The notes: generated from the letters alone by a model not told the origin. DNA of 64,000 nucleotides from Cellulomonas hominis (GCF_014201095.1 NZ_JACHDN010000001.1:930001-994000); one strand, 5' to 3'. Shown: positions 15,787 through 25,300, counted from the first letter of the stretch. Numbers and translations: made by a program.

Positions 15787-17052
15787 ATGTCCGCACCCCT
15801 CCAGGTGGCCGAACCCGCCGCCTCCCCCACCGACGACCAGCAGCCGCGCGTGCCCCTGCGCATCGGCGTCGCCCTCGCGCTCGGCTGCTTCCTCTGGCTC
15901 GGCCCGTACCTCGGCGTGAACGCCGTGCTGCTGCCCGCCCGCATCGCCGAGATCGCCCCGGACGACAAGACGTCGGTCGTCGCCCTGCTCGCGACGGTCG
16001 CGATGATCGTCGCCACGATCGCGAACATCGTGATCGGCGCGTTCTCCGACCTCACCCGCTCCCGCTGGGGCCGCCGCACCCCGTGGCTGCTCGTGGGCTC
16101 CGTCGGCTCCGCCGCGATGCTGCTCCTGGTCGGCCGGGCCTCCGGCGTCGGCCAGCTGCTCGCCCTGTGGGCCGTGTACCAGGTGTTCCTCAACGCGATC
16201 GTCGCGCCGCTCATCGCGGTCATCTCCGACCGGATCGCGCCCCGGCACCGCGGGACGATCTCGTCGGTGTACGCCTTCGGCTACTCCGCCGGTCTCTACG
16301 GCGGGCAGATCATCGGCGCCCAGTTCCTCGGCGACCTCTGGACCGGTTTCGTCATCATGGCCGCCCTCACGCTGCTGTCCGGGCCGGTCGCGGCCGTCCT
16401 GCTGCGGGAGCCGTCGAGCCGGGACCTGCCCCGCCGGTCGCTGAGCCGCGGCATGCTGCTCGACTCGTTCAGCCTGCCCCGCAAGGACTGCCGCGACTAC
16501 TACCTCGCCCTGTTCGGCAAGTTCGCGATCATCTCGGCGACGTTCGCGATCTCCGGGTACCAGCTGTACATCCTCACCGACTACATGCGCCTCGGTGAGG
16601 GCTCGACCGCCGGGTACATCTCGACGATCGCCACGATCCTCATGCTCACCGCGCTCGTCATGTCCGCGGTGTCCGGGCCGGTCTCCGACCGGCTGGGCCG
16701 GCGCAAGCTGCCGGTCGTCGTGGCGGGCGTGCTCGTGGCGGTCGGCGTGCTCGTGCCGGCGTTCAGCGCGAGCCCGTGGACGATGCTCGCGTACGCGGTC
16801 GTCGCCGGCATCGGCATGGGCGCGTTCAACGCCGTCGACCAGGCGCTGAACGTCGAGGTGCTCCCCAGCCAGGAGAACGCCGCCAAGGACCTCGGCGTGC
16901 TCAACCTCGCCAACACCGGCGGCCAGATCGTCGGCCCGCTCGTCGCCGCGGCGGCGATCTCGGCCGTGGGCTACCAGGCGATGTTCCCGTTCGCCGCGGG
17001 CCTCGCGCTCGTCGGGGCGGGCCTGATCCTCGCGATCCGCCGGGTGCGGTGA
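15787..17052 (+). CDS. MFS transporter (putative sugar importer of the GH3 cassette)
   Basis: This 421-aa protein has about twelve hydrophobic segments. The loop 2-3 motif is FSDLTRSRWGRRTPWLLVG, with its repeat SGPVSDRLGRRKLPVVVAG in the second half, the duplicated MFS motif A. The conserved Arg-rich, sugar-symporter-like form of motif A fits glycoside transporters, but substrate specificity cannot be read. It follows the GH3 gene in the same direction with a hairpin between. GAGAGAGA precedes the ATG at 15787. It is followed 8 bp later by a 32-bp palindrome likely to be its terminator. Confidence 0.87.
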   Translation: MSAPLQVAEPAASPTDDQQPRVPLRIGVALALGCFLWLGPYLGVNAVLLPARIAEIAPDDKTSVVALLATVAMIVATIANIVIGAFSDLTRSRWGRRTPWLLVGSVGSAAMLLLVGRASGVGQLLALWAVYQVFLNAIVAPLIAVISDRIAPRHRGTISSVYAFGYSAGLYGGQIIGAQFLGDLWTGFVIMAALTLLSGPVAAVLLREPSSRDLPRRSLSRGMLLDSFSLPRKDCRDYYLALFGKFAIISATFAISGYQLYILTDYMRLGEGSTAGYISTIATILMLTALVMSAVSGPVSDRLGRRKLPVVVAGVLVAVGVLVPAFSASPWTMLAYAVVAGIGMGAFNAVDQALNVEVLPSQENAAKDLGVLNLANTGGQIVGPLVAAAAISAVGYQAMFPFAAGLALVGAGLILAIRRVR

Positions 17053-17059
17053 CCCGGGA

Positions 17060-17091
17060 CCGGCGGCCGGGCCGATCGGCCCGGCCGCCGG
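17060..17091 (+). terminator. 32-bp perfect palindrome downstream of the MFS gene
   Basis: The sequence from 17060 to 17091 equals its own reverse complement (half-site CCGGCGGCCGGGCCGA). As RNA it folds into a stem of about 14 bp with a 4-nt loop. It begins 8 bases after the MFS stop, a typical position for an intrinsic terminator without a U tract in high-GC actinobacteria. It also separates the sugar cassette from the ArsR/CDF pair. Confidence 0.7.
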
Positions 17092-17128
17092 GCGAGCCGG
17101 GGTCTGGCGGGAGGCCGCCCCGGCGTCC

Positions 17129-17152
17129 TATCATCGCCGTATGGCGATGATA
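17129..17152 (+). promoter_or_regulatory. ArsR operator overlapping a leaderless promoter and the start codon
   Basis: TATCATCGCC at 17129-17138 and its exact complement GGCGATGATA at 17143-17152 are separated by 4 bp, and the ATG at 17141 lies inside the dyad. The first arm also supplies a -10 hexamer, TATCAT, six bases before the ATG, the spacing of a leaderless promoter. A dimeric ArsR bound here would cover both -10 and start, giving tight autorepression of the regulator/efflux operon. Confidence 0.72.
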
Positions 17153-17521
17153 TCCCCGGACGTCGATCACGAGGACGACGCCCGCTCCCCGGACGACGCC
17201 GCGCTCACCGCGCCGACCGCCGCGCTCTTCCGGGCGCTGGGCGACCCGGGACGGCTGACGATGCTCCGGCACCTCTTCACCGGCGAGCACGCGGTGCGGG
17301 AGCTCACCGACCACCTCGGCCTGGCGCAGAGCACGGTGAGCGCGCACCTCGCGTGCCTGCGGGACTGCGGGCTGGTCACGGTGCGGCAGCGGGGGCGGTC
17401 CTCGATCTACTCGATCGCCGACCCCGGCCGGCTGGCGACCCTCGTCGGCGCGGCGGAGGACCTGCTGCGCGGCGGGTCGGACCCCGCCGCCTGCGGGCAC
17501 CTCGCGGGGGACGGGCGATGA
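17141..17521 (+). CDS. ArsR/SmtB-family metal-responsive repressor
   Basis: This 126-aa winged-helix repressor has ALFRALGDPGRLTMLRHLFT, the recognition region VRELTDHLGLAQSTVSAHLA and a wing of VTVRQRGRSSIYSIADPGR. His/Asp residues near the N-terminus (DVDHEDD) and a single C-terminal CGH segment are candidate metal ligands, so it is probably a divalent-metal sensor rather than an arsenic sensor; this is inference. It overlaps the CDF gene by 4 bp (ATGA), the usual sensor-exporter pairing. The ATG at 17141 is favoured because a TATCAT -10 lies six bases upstream; the ATG two codons later is an alternative. Confidence 0.9.
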   Translation: MAMISPDVDHEDDARSPDDAALTAPTAALFRALGDPGRLTMLRHLFTGEHAVRELTDHLGLAQSTVSAHLACLRDCGLVTVRQRGRSSIYSIADPGRLATLVGAAEDLLRGGSDPAACGHLAGDGR

Positions 17522-18438
17522 GCCACGGGCACGACCACGCACCGACCGGCGGCGGCGACCACCGGCGCCGGCTCGCGGTCGCGTTCGGCCTGACCTCGAC
17601 GGTGCTGGTCGCCCAGGCCGTCGGCGCCCTGCTGACCGGTTCCCTCGCGCTGCTGGTCGACACGGCGCACATGCTGACCGACGCGGCCGGTCTGGCGATG
17701 GCGCTCGTCGCCGCGCACCTGTCCCTCAAGCCCGCGACGTCGCGCCGGACCTGGGGCTACCGCCGGGCCGAGGTCCTGGGTGCGCTGGCGCAGGCCGCGG
17801 TGCTGCTGGCGGTCGGCGGGTACGTGCTGGTCGAGGGGGTGCGCCGGCTGTTCGCGCCGCCCGAGGTGCCGTCGACCGAGCTGATCGTGTTCGGCGTCAT
17901 CGGGCTGGTCGCGAACGTGGCGGCCATCGCCGTGCTCGCCGGCGGGCGGAACGCGAACCTCAACCTGCGGGCGGCGTTCCTGGAGGTGCTGAACGACGCG
18001 CTCGGCTCCGTGGGCGTCATCGTCGCGGCCGTCGTCATCGCCACGACCGGCTGGCAGCAGGCCGACGCGGTCGCCGGCCTGCTCATCGGGGTCCTGATCG
18101 TCCCGCGCGCCATCACGCTGCTGCGGGAGACCGGCGCCGTGCTGCTGGAGTCCACCCCGCCGGGGCTCGACCTGGACGCCGTCCGCGAGCACCTGCTCGG
18201 CGTGGAGCACGTGCGCGCCGTGCACGACCTGCACGCGACCCTCGTGGCCACGGGGCTGCCCGTGGTCACCGCGCACATCACGGTGGACGACGAGTGCTTC
18301 TCGGACGGGCACACCGCCCGGATCCTCGACCAGCTCCAGGACTGCCTGTCCACGCACTTCCCGATCTCGGTCGAGCACTCGACGTTCCAGATCGAGCCCG
18401 CGTCGCACCGCGCGCACGAGCACCTCGGGCACGCGTGA
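17518..18438 (+). CDS. Cation diffusion facilitator (CzcD/ZitB-like metal efflux)
   Basis: This 306-aa protein has a His-rich N-terminus (MSHGHDH), six membrane helices and a C-terminal ferredoxin-like cytoplasmic domain ending in His residues (SHRAHEHLGHA). The helix-2 metal site is intact (DTAHMLTD: Asp48, His51, Asp55). In helix 5 the usual HxxxD reads LEVLNDALGSVGV, so Glu156 replaces the His while Asp160 remains. CDF proteins exchange Zn, Cd, Co or Fe for protons across the membrane. It is co-translated with the upstream ArsR sensor. The E/D site may change metal preference; I recall similar forms in other actinobacterial CDFs, so it is probably functional. Confidence 0.9.
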   Translation: MSHGHDHAPTGGGDHRRRLAVAFGLTSTVLVAQAVGALLTGSLALLVDTAHMLTDAAGLAMALVAAHLSLKPATSRRTWGYRRAEVLGALAQAAVLLAVGGYVLVEGVRRLFAPPEVPSTELIVFGVIGLVANVAAIAVLAGGRNANLNLRAAFLEVLNDALGSVGVIVAAVVIATTGWQQADAVAGLLIGVLIVPRAITLLRETGAVLLESTPPGLDLDAVREHLLGVEHVRAVHDLHATLVATGLPVVTAHITVDDECFSDGHTARILDQLQDCLSTHFPISVEHSTFQIEPASHRAHEHLGHA

Positions 18439-18560
18439 GCCGCCGGGCCGCCGAACCGCGTCCCGAACCGGCCCCACCAGGGACGAAGGTCTGAGCGCAC
18501 GCGCAGCGGGCCGGGAGGATGGACGTTCCCCTCCGCCCCTCCACCCCCGGGAGCCCCGCC

Positions 18561-18869
18561 GTGCCGTCCGCCCGCCCGAACCCCGCCCCCGCGCCCGACG
18601 GCCCGGCGCTGTCGGTGCACGTCGTCGCCCCCGACGGGGTGCTGTGGTCCGGCGACGCCGCGATCGTCTCGGTCCCGTCGGCCTCGGGGTCGCTGGGGAT
18701 CATGGCCCGGCACGAGCCGGTCGCGGCGGCGCTGGTCGCCGGGCCCGTCCGCGTGCGGCCGCTCGCGGGCGACGTGCTCGAGCTCGCGATCACCGGCGGG
18801 TTCGTCGTGACGGACGACGACGAGGTCACCGTGCTGGTCGACGCCCTCGCTCCCCCAGCTCCCGCATGA
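18561..18869 (+). CDS. Orphan ATP-synthase-epsilon-like protein, C-terminus cut by an IS remnant
   Basis: This 102-aa protein has an Ala/Pro-rich start, then an epsilon-type N-terminal beta-sandwich (LSVHVVAPDGVLWSGDAAIV, GSLGIMARHEPVAAALVAGP, TGGFVVTDDDEVTVLVDAL). No ATP synthase genes surround it. Homology stops at VDAL; the last residues (APPAPA) lie in the antisense of a truncated transposase, so a C-terminal helical part, if it existed, was lost to the IS. The GTG at 18561 has GGGAG seven bases upstream; an in-frame ATG at 18519 sits directly on a purine tract and is less likely. It could be a paralogue drifting to a pseudogene or a free-standing beta-sandwich. Confidence 0.6.
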   Translation: MPSARPNPAPAPDGPALSVHVVAPDGVLWSGDAAIVSVPSASGSLGIMARHEPVAAALVAGPVRVRPLAGDVLELAITGGFVVTDDDEVTVLVDALAPPAPA

Positions 18870-19145
18870 TCCGCAGCACGCTCGCCTCGGACACCTCGAC
18901 GCCGCGCTCCCGGAGCCGCGCCCGCACGCGGCGGTGACCCCAGCCGGGGTGCGCCGCCGCCAGCGCCTGCACCGCGGCCACCACCTCGGCGTCCCGGCGC
19001 ACCGGCGCGGGCCACGGCCCCTTCGCGCTCGCGCCCGCGCGCGCCCTGGCCTGCCAGCGCCGCCAGGTCCGTTCTGGGATGCCGAACTTGGCGCACCACC
19101 TCGACGTCGACATCCCAGCCGACTCCCGGATCACCTCGAGGTCGT
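18850..19145 (-). pseudogene. Truncated IS3-family orfB transposase, N-terminal fragment
   Basis: In the frame -1 to orfA, about 95 residues match the start of IS3 orfB: DDLEVIRESAGMSTSRWCAK, then FGIPERTWRRWQARARAG, then AAHPGWGHRRVRARLRERGV and SVLRIMRELG. All of the integrase core (D, D, E) is absent. The frame ends in the neighbouring epsilon-like gene at 18826. Translation would need a -1 shift, probably at the GCGGGGGGC stretch opposite 19162-19167. Confidence 0.7.
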
Positions 19146-19448
19146 CGAAGGGCCCAGCCGGCCCCCCGCGCTCCGCTTCCACACCTCGATCTCGACCTCC
19201 GCCTCCCGCAGGGTCCGCCGGAGCTCGGCCAGCTCGGCCTCGAGCTGCTTCTCCCGCCCGGCCGCCGTCGCGGCGCCGTCGGCCAGGGCCGCCGCGCCGG
19301 CCTCCAGGAACGCGGCCTTCCAGCGTCCGACGGACTGCTCGGAGACCTGCTCCCGGCGCGCCGCCTCGACGATCGTGGCCTCGCGCGCCAGCACCGCCAG
19401 CACGGCCCGCTGCTTCTTCTCCGCCGGTATCACCGGGGGTCTTCCCAC
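19131..19448 (-). CDS. IS3-family orfA (transposase HTH protein) of the remnant
   Basis: This protein of about 105 residues opens with GRPPVIPAEKKQRAVLAVLA and continues with REATIVEAARREQVSEQSVG, RWKAAFLEAGAAALADG and a leucine-zipper-like LEAELAELRRTLREAEVEIE. This is the DNA-binding orfA of IS3 elements. The GTG at 19448 has GGAAGGGG upstream; an ATG at 19493 lies at the element end and is less likely. The stop at 19131 falls just after a G6 run that would allow the -1 shift into orfB. Since orfB is truncated, this is a relic unless it serves another copy. Confidence 0.65.
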   Translation of the reverse strand: MGRPPVIPAEKKQRAVLAVLAREATIVEAARREQVSEQSVGRWKAAFLEAGAAALADGAATAAGREKQLEAELAELRRTLREAEVEIEVWKRSAGGRLGPSTTSR

Positions 19449-19587
19449 GCCTGCACCCCTTCCTTCCAGGACGACACAACACCTCTGCCACATTTCCTGA
19501 CGCGTTTCAACAAGGGCGACGAAACGCTCAGCCAACCCTATTTCGGACCGATGGCTGGGATGTTCGCCCATTCGAAGGAGATGACCG

Positions 19588-21213
19588 ATGTCCCTGCTCA
19601 CGGCCTCGACCGGCGCGGAGGCGACCCGCAGGAGGCGCTTCTCGGACCTGTCGGTCCAGACAAAGATCCTCGCCGCCGTGGGGGTCATGGCATTGGCCGC
19701 GGCGGGCAGCGCGGGCTTCGCCATTTTCCAGCTGCGAGAGGAGGCCGCGGGCACCCAGGCGCTCGCGGACCTGGAGCGCGACGTCGCCACGGTGCGCGGC
19801 CAGGTGCACGCCGACCAGCTCAAGGCGCGCCTGATCGTGGCGCAGATCGCGGCGGTCTCTGGCGAGGCCCAGGACGCCTGGGTCGCGCAGCAGGCGGAGA
19901 ACGACGCGGTGCTCGACGAGGAGATCGCCGCGCTGTCGGCGACGGACTACGCGGCCTCCTCGGACGCGTGGGCGGGGTTCGTCGAGGGCTTCGCGCAGTG
20001 GCGCGACGCGCGGGACACCGAGGTCCTGCCCGTCGCGCTCGGGGACGACCCGGAGGCGTACGGGGAGGTCCTCGACCAGGTCAGCCAGCCGCTGATCGAC
20101 GCCTACGTGACCGACCTGGACGTCTTCACGCAGGAGATCGTCGACACGATGGAGGAGGCGGGCGCGGAGGCCGTGGCCTCGGCCGGGCGCGCGGCGGTGC
20201 TGCTCGCCGTCGCGGTCGGCATCGGGGTGCTGGTCGCGGGCGCGCTCGCGCTGGTGCTGTCCCGCTCGATCAAGCGCGCCGTCACCGCGGTGCAGGGCGC
20301 GGTGCAGGCGATGGCCGCGGGCGACTTCACGCGCCGCCCGGACGTGCGGCAGCGCGACGAGATCGGGCAGATGGCCGCGGCCCTGATCGACAGCCAGGCC
20401 GCGGTCCGCTCGACGCTGTCCGACGTGGTGGAGTCCGCGAACACGCTCGCGTCGGCCGCCGAGGAGCTCTCCGCCGCGACCAGCCAGGTGGCGGCCGGGT
20501 CGGAGGAGACGTCCGCGCAGGCGGGGGTCGTCGCCGCGGCGTCCGAGCAGGTGTCCCGGAACGTGCAGACCGTGGCGGCCGGGGCCGAGCAGATGGGCGC
20601 CAGCATCCGGGAGATCGCGCAGAACTCGTCGCAGGCGGCCAAGGTCGCCGGCCAGGCCACAGCGGTGGCGGAGGCGACGAACGAGCAGGTCGCCCGGCTG
20701 GGGGCGTCCTCCCAGGAGATCGGGAACGTCGTCAAGGTCATCACGAGCATCGCCGAGCAGACGAACCTGCTCGCGCTCAACGCGACCATCGAGGCGGCCC
20801 GCGCGGGCGAGGCGGGCAAGGGCTTCGCGGTCGTCGCGGGGGAGGTCAAGGAGCTCGCCCAGGAGACCGCCAAGGCCACCGAGGACATCGCCCGCCGGGT
20901 CGAGGCGATCCAGGCGGAGACCTCGGGCGCCGTCGGGGCGATCGGCGAGATCGCGACGATCATCGCGAGCATCAACGACTACCAGCTGACCATCGCCTCG
21001 GCGGTCGAGGAGCAGACGGCGACCACCACGGAGATGTCCCGGTCGGTGACGGAGGCGGCCACCGGGTCGAGCGAGATCGCCGGCAGCATCGTGGGCGTCG
21101 CCACCGCCGCGCGGACCTCGACCGACGTGCTCGAGCAGATGGAGCTGTCCGTCACGGACCTCGCCCGGATGTCTGTGGGCCTGCGGGAGCGCGTCGGTGC
21201 CTTCGTCTACTGA
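19588..21213 (+). CDS. Methyl-accepting chemotaxis protein
   Basis: This 541-aa transmembrane chemoreceptor has TM1 at ~24-46, a helical extracytoplasmic sensor of about 155 residues, TM2 at ~202-225, a HAMP domain at ~226-275 and a long signalling coiled coil. The hairpin tip is [20 protein letters not shown] (from ~390), which contacts CheA/CheW. The extracytoplasmic domain resembles four-helix-bundle sensors; its ligand is unknown. It implies flagellar motility or another Che-controlled output, although no che or fli genes are in the window. The ATG at 19588 has GAAGGAG seven bases upstream. It overlaps the next gene by 17 bp. The IS remnant ends about 95 bp upstream, so its promoter is confined to that gap. 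Confidence 0.93.
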   Translation: MSLLTASTGAEATRRRRFSDLSVQTKILAAVGVMALAAAGSAGFAIFQLREEAAGTQALADLERDVATVRGQVHADQLKARLIVAQIAAVSGEAQDAWVAQQAENDAVLDEEIAALSATDYAASSDAWAGFVEGFAQWRDARDTEVLPVALGDDPEAYGEVLDQVSQPLIDAYVTDLDVFTQEIVDTMEEAGAEAVASAGRAAVLLAVAVGIGVLVAGALALVLSRSIKRAVTAVQGAVQAMAAGDFTRRPDVRQRDEIGQMAAALIDSQAAVRSTLSDVVESANTLASAAEELSAATSQVAAGSEETSAQAGVVAAASEQVSRNVQTVAAGAEQMGASIREIAQNSSQAAKVAGQATAVAEATNEQVARLGASSQEIGNVVKVITSIAEQTNLLALNATIEAARAGEAGKGFAVVAGEVKELAQETAKATEDIARRVEAIQAETSGAVGAIGEIATIIASINDYQLTIASAVEEQTATTTEMSRSVTEAATGSSEIAGSIVGVATAARTSTDVLEQMELSVTDLARMSVGLRERVGAFVY

Positions 21214-22264
21214 GCGGGGCCTGACCGCCCTCGAGCTGGCCTCCGTCCTGCGCCCCCTGGGGGTGCCGGCGGCGGTCCGGCCGGTGACGAGCGGGACGGC
21301 CGCCTCCGGGGTCACGCTGACCGACGGCACGCGGCTCGTCGTGAAGGCGTCGCGCGCCGGGGCGGAGCCGTACCGGCACGGCTGCGCGACCGTCCGGACC
21401 GCCGCCGAGGTGTACACCTCCCTCGCCGGGCGCGGGCTGCCGGTGCCGACCGTCCTGCTCGCGGACTTCAGCCGCGCCGTCGTGGACGCCGACGTCGTGG
21501 TCACGACGCAGGTGCCCGGGGTGCCGTGGAGCGAGCTCGACCTCGACCCCGCCGGCAGCGTGCGCGCCCGGCGGGAGCTCGGCGGGCTCATGGCGCGGCT
21601 GCACGGCGTCGGGGCCCCCGGGTTCGGCTCCCCCGCCGTCGGGGCGCCGGGGGGCGAGGAGCCGGTGACCCGCTGGCGCGCGGCGTTCACCGCCATGGTC
21701 GACGCCGTCCTGCGGGACGGCGCGGACCGGGGCGTCGAGCTGCCCGCGCGGCGGGTCCGGTCGGTGCTCGCCGCGCACGGACCGGCGCTCGACGCCGTCG
21801 CGGCACCCGCCGTCGTGCACCAGGACCTGTGGCCCGCGAACGTGCTCCTCGACGACGACGGGACGCTCCGGGGCGTCGTCGGAGCCGGGCGGGCCGTGTG
21901 GGGCGACCCGCTGCTCGACCTGGTCGGCGCGGACCAGTTCGGCCTGTGGGACGTGGACCGCGAGCTGCTCCGGGGCAACACCGCCGCCGGCGGGGTCCTC
22001 GCGGTCGAGCTGGCGTCCGCCACCGGGCCGACCCGGTTCGCGCTCTACCGCCTGTACCGCTCGCTCGTCCTGGCGACCGAGGCCGACGCGTGCGGGTGCG
22101 GGGACCTCGCCGGGCACCGGCGGGTGGTCCGGGCGCTGGTGGCAGCGGCGCTCGACCGGCTGGACCCGGCGCCGGCGCGCCGGGCGGGGCGGGCAGCGCG
22201 GCCGCGCAGGGCGGGGCGCGCGCGGCGGCCGGGTCCGCGGCCCCGGCGTCACCGCGGTCGCTGA
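21197..22264 (+). CDS. Aminoglycoside-phosphotransferase-fold protein, possible pseudokinase
   Basis: This 355-aa protein has the APH/fructosamine-kinase fold: the ATP-binding lobe with [11 protein letters not shown], the catalytic loop [13 protein letters not shown] (His208, Asp210, Asn215) and [13 protein letters not shown]. The Mg-binding Asp that normally follows (as in GVVDW or GVIDF) reads [13 protein letters not shown], so Gly229 stands where Asp is expected. Such a change usually abolishes or weakens phosphotransfer. The tail is a low-complexity Arg/Pro/Ala stretch of about 30 residues. The GTG at 21197 lies inside the chemoreceptor gene with GGGAG eight bases upstream, so the two are probably co-expressed. 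Substrate unknown. Confidence 0.75.
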   Translation: MPSSTERGLTALELASVLRPLGVPAAVRPVTSGTAASGVTLTDGTRLVVKASRAGAEPYRHGCATVRTAAEVYTSLAGRGLPVPTVLLADFSRAVVDADVVVTTQVPGVPWSELDLDPAGSVRARRELGGLMARLHGVGAPGFGSPAVGAPGGEEPVTRWRAAFTAMVDAVLRDGADRGVELPARRVRSVLAAHGPALDAVAAPAVVHQDLWPANVLLDDDGTLRGVVGAGRAVWGDPLLDLVGADQFGLWDVDRELLRGNTAAGGVLAVELASATGPTRFALYRLYRSLVLATEADACGCGDLAGHRRVVRALVAAALDRLDPAPARRAGRAARPRRAGRARRPGPRPRRHRGR

Positions 22265-22281
22265 GCCCTCCCTCCCCGGGC

Positions 22282-22344
22282 ACGAGAGGGCAGCAGCAGT
22301 CGGGGGTCCGGACGCCGCCCGACGCCCGACTGCTGCCCTCTCGT
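22282..22344. terminator. Long hairpin between convergent genes; distant member of the dispersed palindrome family
   Basis: The left arm ACGAGAGGGCAGCAGCAG plus TCGGG (22282-22304) pairs with CCCGACTGCTGCCCTCTCGT (22325-22344), apart from a 3-nt CAG bulge. It sits exactly between the kinase-like gene and the convergent surface-protein gene and could terminate both. Its CGAGA-N2-GCAGCAG outer part matches the palindrome at 41879, so it may belong to that repeat family. Confidence 0.7.
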
Positions 22345-25300
22345 CAGCCGACCCGGCGGCCCAGGGTCCGGCGCAGCACGCCGGTCGCGGCCAGCAGCGC
22401 CGCGCCCGCGGCCAGCGCGAGCCCCGCGGCGATGCCGAGGGCCGACGTCGCCGCGCCCGTCACCGGCAGCGTGGTCGGACCCGGGACCGCGACCGGGGCC
22501 GCGACCGGGGTCCCGGTCGCGGCCGCCACCGCGGTGTCGTACCGCAGGACGGTCACCTCCCGGCTGTCGACCCCCACGACGACGAGGTAGTGCTCCCCCG
22601 CCTCCAGCGCCAGGTCCGCGAGCGTCGCGCTCCCGGCCGACACCGCGAACGTCCCGAGGTACCGCGGCGACGAGTACGCGTACACCGTGACCGCGGAGTC
22701 GGCCCCCGCCCAGGGCAGCGTGAGCGTCACGGTCCCCGGCAGGTCGGCGAGCCGCAGCCCGGGCACGACGGTCGACAGGTCCGCCGCGCCCGGGAACCGC
22801 GCGGCCAGGGCGTCGTGGCCGGCGCCCACCTCGGTCGCGACGTCCCACAGCGTCAGGCGCGCGGTGTCGCTCACGCTCGTGGTGCCGTCCGCGGCCACCA
22901 GCACCGCGCGGTACCAGGCACCCGCCTCTGGCGTGACGGTCAGGGCGTAGCCGTCGCCGGCGGCGCGCCAGGCGGTGCCGGGGCCGGGCGCGGTCGCCGC
23001 GACCTGCCAGGCGACCGACGCGACCGCGGCCCGGTCGGCGACCCGGACCTCGAACGTCGCCGTCCCGCCGGGGACGACGCCGAGGCGGTCGGCCGGCTGG
23101 GCCGTGATCCGCAGCGCCGGCGCGGCCAGCAGCGCGTACACCGCGGTCACCGGCGCGGCGACGTGGCCGTCGTCGACGGTCAGGGTGACGGAGGCCGGCC
23201 CGGCGGCGTCCGCCGTGAAGGCCCACCCGGCGAGGGCGGCGCCCAGGCGGTCGGCCGGACCCGTGAGCGTCCAGACACCGGCGGCGGCCGCGCCCGTCAC
23301 GCCGTCCGCGGTCCCGGCGGTCAGCCCGGACAGCCGCCCGCCGGCCGGCGTCAGCACGACGGTCAGCGCGTCGCCGTCCGCATCGGCGAGCACGGGGGCG
23401 GCGAGCGCGGCGGACTCGCCGACGGTGACGCGCGCCGCGGCGGCCGGCACGCCCGCCACGGTCGGGGCGTGGTTCGCGACGACCTCGACGGTGAAGGCCC
23501 GCTCGGCGACGTTCCCCGCCAGGTCCTCGGCGGCGACGCGGACGGTGCGCGGTCCGACGCCCGCGGCGCCCGGGTCCAGCAGCACGAGCCGGCCGTCCTC
23601 GACCGCGAACAGCGCGGCGTCCGCGCCGCCCGCCACGGAGAACCACGGGGTGCCCACGGCGTCGGTCGCCCCGAGCGCGCCCACGACGGCGCGGGCCCCC
23701 GCGGTCTCGCGCACCCGCGTGCCGCTCAGGGCGAGGTCGGCCGGGGCCGTGCGGTCGACGACGAGCGCCCCGGCCAGGCCCTCCGGGCCGGTGTTGCCCG
23801 CGGCGTCCCGCTGGCGGACCCGCACGTCCCCGGCGGCGTAGGCGCCCTCGGCGAGCTCGAACGCGCTGCCGCTGCCGGGCGTCCACGTCCGCCCCGCGTC
23901 GGTCGAGCGGGACCAGGTGGCGCCCGGCTCGAGGCCGCCGACGCGGACCTCGCCGCGGCTGGTGACGCCGTCGTCGGGCCGGGCGCCGGTGTCGTCGGCC
24001 AGGGCGAGCGTCGGCGCGCCGGGGGCGATGCCGTCGACCAGGACGCCCGCGGTCGACGCGACGCCCGCCAGCGCGGTCGGCACCGGGGTGCCCGAGGTCG
24101 AGCGCAGCGCGCCCCCGCCCGTCTCGACGGCCGCGCCGAGCGCGATGCCGTCCGCGTCGGACCACCCGGCGGCCACGACGGCGCGGAACACCAGCGCCGA
24201 CGACCCGCTGCCGCTCACGTAGGAGGCGCGGGCGGGGGTCGGCCCGACCTGGAGCCCGAGGTACGGGGTGCCGTCGGCGGTGTCGACCACCACCGTGCCG
24301 CTGAAGGTCACGGAGAAGTCCAGCGCGGACCCGGCGGCGTAGGTCGCGGCGGCGGGCACGGCGACGGAGGTCACGACCGGGACCGCGGTGTCGATGACCA
24401 GCGTCTGCGCGGCGGGTGCCGAGACGTTGCCGGCGAGGTCGCGCGCGGACGCGGTGACGGCGTTGCCGCCCGCCGGGTCCAGCGCGAGCGTGCCGGAGGC
24501 GGGGACCTCGCTCGCCAGGTCGACGCGCCACGCGCCGCCGGTGGCGCGCGTGACGTACGTGGCGCCGCCGGCCGTGACCGTGACCGTGCTGTCCGGCTCC
24601 GCCGTGCCGGTGAGCGTCGGCAGGGTGGAGGTGGTGGACGCCGGGGAGGTGATCACCGGCCGGTCGGGAGCCCGGGTGTCGACGACGACCTGGAGTCCCG
24701 CGCTGCGGGGCGAGACGTTGCCCGCCGCGTCGTGGGCCCGCGCGGTGAGCGTGTGCGGGCCGTCCGCGAGCGCCGTGCCGGTGATCACCCAGGCCCCGGA
24801 GACATCGGCCGTGGTCGACCCGAGGACGGTGGTGCCCTCGAGCAGGTCGACGCTGCTCGACCCCTCCGCCCGGCCGGTCACCGTCGGCGTCGCGACGTTC
24901 GTGACGCCGTCGGTGCTGCTGTCGCCCGTGTCGACGGCCGGGTCCAGGGTGGCCGTGGGCGGCTCCGGCGGGGTGTGGTCGAACGTGTACGTCTGCCCCT
25001 GGGTGTAGCCGGGCACGAGCAGCCCGCCGGTCGCCGCGGCCACGCCCCCGGCCCGCAGGTCCAGCCGGAGGGTCCCGTCACCCGAGACGGCCACGACGGC
25101 GACCCGGAAGACGACGCTGTCGGCGGTGGTGAGCGAGGCGACCGTGCCCGCGGCGGTCCCCGTGGAGGTGAGGACGAGGTCGCCGAAGTCGACCCCGACC
25201 ACGGGCTCGCTGAACGTCACGTCGTAGGCGACGGCGGTGCCGTTGGTCAGCTGCGGGGCACCGTCGGCGCGGACGATGCCCAGCACCGACGGCGGGTCCG

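Larger units (their letters stand above)
18850..19492 (-). mobile_element. IS3-family element remnant (orfA plus 5' part of orfB)
   Basis: Read on the minus strand, an intact orfA-like helix-turn-helix is followed in the -1 frame by the N-terminal HTH_21 part of an orfB transposase, which stops before any DDE residue. The outer end near 19492 carries a TG...-type terminus (TGTGGCAGAGGTG on the minus strand), while the other end is missing and abuts the epsilon-like gene near 18850. The element cannot transpose by itself. It has no sequence similarity visible to the complete IS3 element at 57648. Confidence 0.75.

Noticed and set aside
17060..17091. The 32-bp palindrome as an ArsR operator
   Set aside because: It lies 50 bp from the promoter, directly after the MFS stop, and is pure G/C, so a terminator is more likely; the 17129 dyad is the better operator.
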